DNA of 7,304 nt from positions 25,958 to 33,261 of the forward strand of contig DFDG01000171.1 in assembly GCA_002367815.1 (NCBI GenBank), in the 5' to 3' direction. This document shows positions 5,852-7,304 of this stretch, in pieces. How positions within the stretch are numbered: the first letter of the stretch is position 1; every line of letters starts with the position of its first letter. The position numbers were made by a program, and so were the translations under genes. The notes beneath the pieces were generated by a model, which was given only the letters and a program-made list of their open reading frames with translations, was not told the origin of the DNA and searched no databases. This DNA is from Opitutaceae bacterium UBA3033 (GTDB lineage: Bacteria; Verrucomicrobiota; Verrucomicrobiia; Opitutales; Opitutaceae).

Positions 5852-7304
5852 ATGAACAATGCAAGATCCGCCGCAGCGGACATGACCATGTTGGACGCGC
5901 TTTGGCGCGATCAGGTTTACCGTGAGGTATTGCCCAATGGACTTACCTTACTGGTAAAACCGGATCATCGAACGACTCTGGTATCGGTGCAAATTTGGGT
6001 GAAAACGGGCAGTATTCACGAGGGCGATAATTTGGGGGCTGGTCTTTCGCACTATCTGGAGCACATGCTTTTCAAAGGCAGCACCCGACGGTCAGGGCGA
6101 GAGTTCTCCAGGGAAGTGCAAGCTCGCGGTGGTTACATCAATGCCTACACGACATTCGATCGCACCGTGTATTACATCGATATTCCTGCTGAGCATTTGC
6201 CATTGGCGATGGATATTCTGTCCGACATGGTGCTGCATTCCACGCTGCCAGCGGATGAAGTCCGCAAAGAGAAAGATGTGATCCTGCGTGAGATCGCGAT
6301 GGGGCAGGATGAACCGGATCAAAGGTTGGGTGAAACTTTGTTTTCGACCGCATTCCGTGAACACCCTTACGCCCATCCGGTCATTGGGCACCGCGATGTC
6401 TTCATTAAGGTTTCGCGGCAAGATCTTCTGTCCTATTATCGCGCCCGATATGTGCCGAATAATATTGTGGTGGTTGTGGTCGGCAACGTGGAAACGGAGG
6501 ATGTGCGAAAATTGGCCGTGCCGCATTTTGGCGCGGCGACCCGGGCAAAAATTGCCCCGGTTTATGTGCCGAACGAGCCCGTGCAGCTCTCTCCCCGGTC
6601 CGACCATCGCTTTGAAAAAGTTGAAGTATCGCGCGCTGGTATTGCCTGGCAGATTCCGGGATTAAGTCATCCCGATTCCCCGGCATTGGATGCTTTGGCC
6701 ATGATTCTGGGTGAAGGTGACAGCTCGGTGCTTTGGCAGAGCATTCGGGAAAAAGCGGGGCTGGTGCATGCCATCGACGCGACCAGTTGGAACCCGGGCA
6801 GCACCGGGCTATTCTATATTTCATACACTTGCGACGCGGCGAAACGTGAATCCGCGACGGCCGCGATCCATGGCGAATTGCGGCGGCTGCGGCAGCAGGG
6901 AGTCTCTGTTGGTCAACTGCGCAAGATCGTGCGTCAGTTGGTGGTCAGTGAGATCAATTCCCGCAAGACGGTGAATGGCCAGGCATCCCGATTGGGTGTG
7001 GCCGAAGTGGTGGTGGGTGATATTAATTTCAGCCGGTCCTATTTCCAGAGACTTACCGCACTTAAGCCGAGTGACATCAAGCGGGTCATGGGTCTTTATT
7101 TCACGTTCGAGAATAGCAGTAGTATCTCGATTAATCCGCTGGTTGCTGAGCAGGTAAAAAAACCAGTTGGTGCCCATAGTGCGAAACATCGAACTGAGTT
7201 TGAACTGGTGCGCTTGCGCAACGGCGCGCGCTTGTTGCTGCAACCGGACCGTACTTTACCCAATGTTCATCTGCGACTTTGCTGTTTGGGTGGACCACGC
7301 TTTG
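5852..7304 (+). CDS. M16 family zinc metallopeptidase (pitrilysin/insulinase-like), 3' end outside window
   Basis: The frame from ATG 5852 stays open to the end of the window (484 residues). M16 peptidases are clam-shaped enzymes that cut peptides. Here the N-terminal module starts at YREVLPNGLTLLVKPDHR and carries the inverted zinc motif HYLEH (67-71: His67 and His71 ligands, Glu70 the general base). The third ligand is probably Glu147 in KDVILREIAMGQDEPDQ, 76 residues after His71, the expected spacing. RGGYINAYTTFDRTVYYI and HPYAHPVIGHRDVF are further family segments. The M16C-type domain follows (about 195-380, with YVPNNIVVVVVGNV). At about residue 450, FELVRLRNGARLLLQPD begins a second M16 module, so the full protein should be roughly twice this length. 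There is no signal peptide, suggesting a cytoplasmic enzyme if ATG 5852 is the start. Upstream AAGAAA is at best a weak ribosome-binding site. Confidence 0.93.
   Translation, partial: MNNARSAAADMTMLDALWRDQVYREVLPNGLTLLVKPDHRTTLVSVQIWVKTGSIHEGDNLGAGLSHYLEHMLFKGSTRRSGREFSREVQARGGYINAYTTFDRTVYYIDIPAEHLPLAMDILSDMVLHSTLPADEVRKEKDVILREIAMGQDEPDQRLGETLFSTAFREHPYAHPVIGHRDVFIKVSRQDLLSYYRARYVPNNIVVVVVGNVETEDVRKLAVPHFGAATRAKIAPVYVPNEPVQLSPRSDHRFEKVEVSRAGIAWQIPGLSHPDSPALDALAMILGEGDSSVLWQSIREKAGLVHAIDATSWNPGSTGLFYISYTCDAAKRESATAAIHGELRRLRQQGVSVGQLRKIVRQLVVSEINSRKTVNGQASRLGVAEVVVGDINFSRSYFQRLTALKPSDIKRVMGLYFTFENSSSISINPLVAEQVKKPVGAHSAKHRTEFELVRLRNGARLLLQPDRTLPNVHLRLCCLGGPRF

Noticed and set aside
6092..6824. 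Two long - strand open frames (6092-6607 and 6405-6824)
   Set aside because: Both are antisense to the M16 peptidase, whose zinc motif and family segments are clear; their translations are low in recognisable structure.

Overview
The window reads as chromosomal core DNA from a bacterium of the Planctomycetes-Verrucomicrobia-Chlamydiae group, most likely a verrucomicrobium. The main pointer is the gene at 5383-5814, which I recognise as the Minf_1886 family, a conserved protein of unknown function known mainly from Verrucomicrobia and Planctomycetes. Genes are dense, with no RNA genes, insertion sequences, CRISPR arrays or long repeats visible. No gap between genes exceeds 150 bases. Ribosome-binding sites are weak or absent at most starts, so several starts rest on homology and coupling.

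Region 1 (2-3837, + strand) is a translation operon. It holds the 3' end of pheT (phenylalanyl-tRNA synthetase beta chain) followed by gatC, gatA and gatB, the complete tRNA-dependent amidotransferase. The genes are separated by only 1-5 bases, so they are almost certainly co-transcribed and translationally coupled. GatCAB makes Gln-tRNA(Gln) and/or Asn-tRNA(Asn) by amidating mischarged Glu-tRNA or Asp-tRNA, and its catalytic residues are intact.

Region 2 (3894-5235) is a convergent pair. On the + strand lies a manganese-type superoxide dismutase carrying a twin-arginine export signal. On the - strand lies a Fur-superfamily regulator in which every position expected to hold a structural-zinc cysteine is Ser or Thr. 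A single hairpin between them (about 4654-4702) can terminate both. Pairing an extracytoplasmic superoxide dismutase with a metal/peroxide-type regulator suggests an oxidative-stress or metal-homeostasis context, but the regulatory link is inference.

Region 3 (5236-7304) begins with an AT-rich gap carrying the likely promoter of the Fur-like gene and an imperfect inverted repeat. The Minf_1886-family gene follows on the + strand, then, 37 bases later, a large M16 (pitrilysin/insulinase-like) zinc metallopeptidase gene that runs off the end of the window. The peptidase has a complete HxxEH...E zinc site in its first module and begins a second M16 module just before the window ends.

The most unusual point is the cysteine-free Fur-like regulator next to a Tat-exported Mn-type superoxide dismutase. 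I see no defence system, mobile element or clearly new multi-gene system here.
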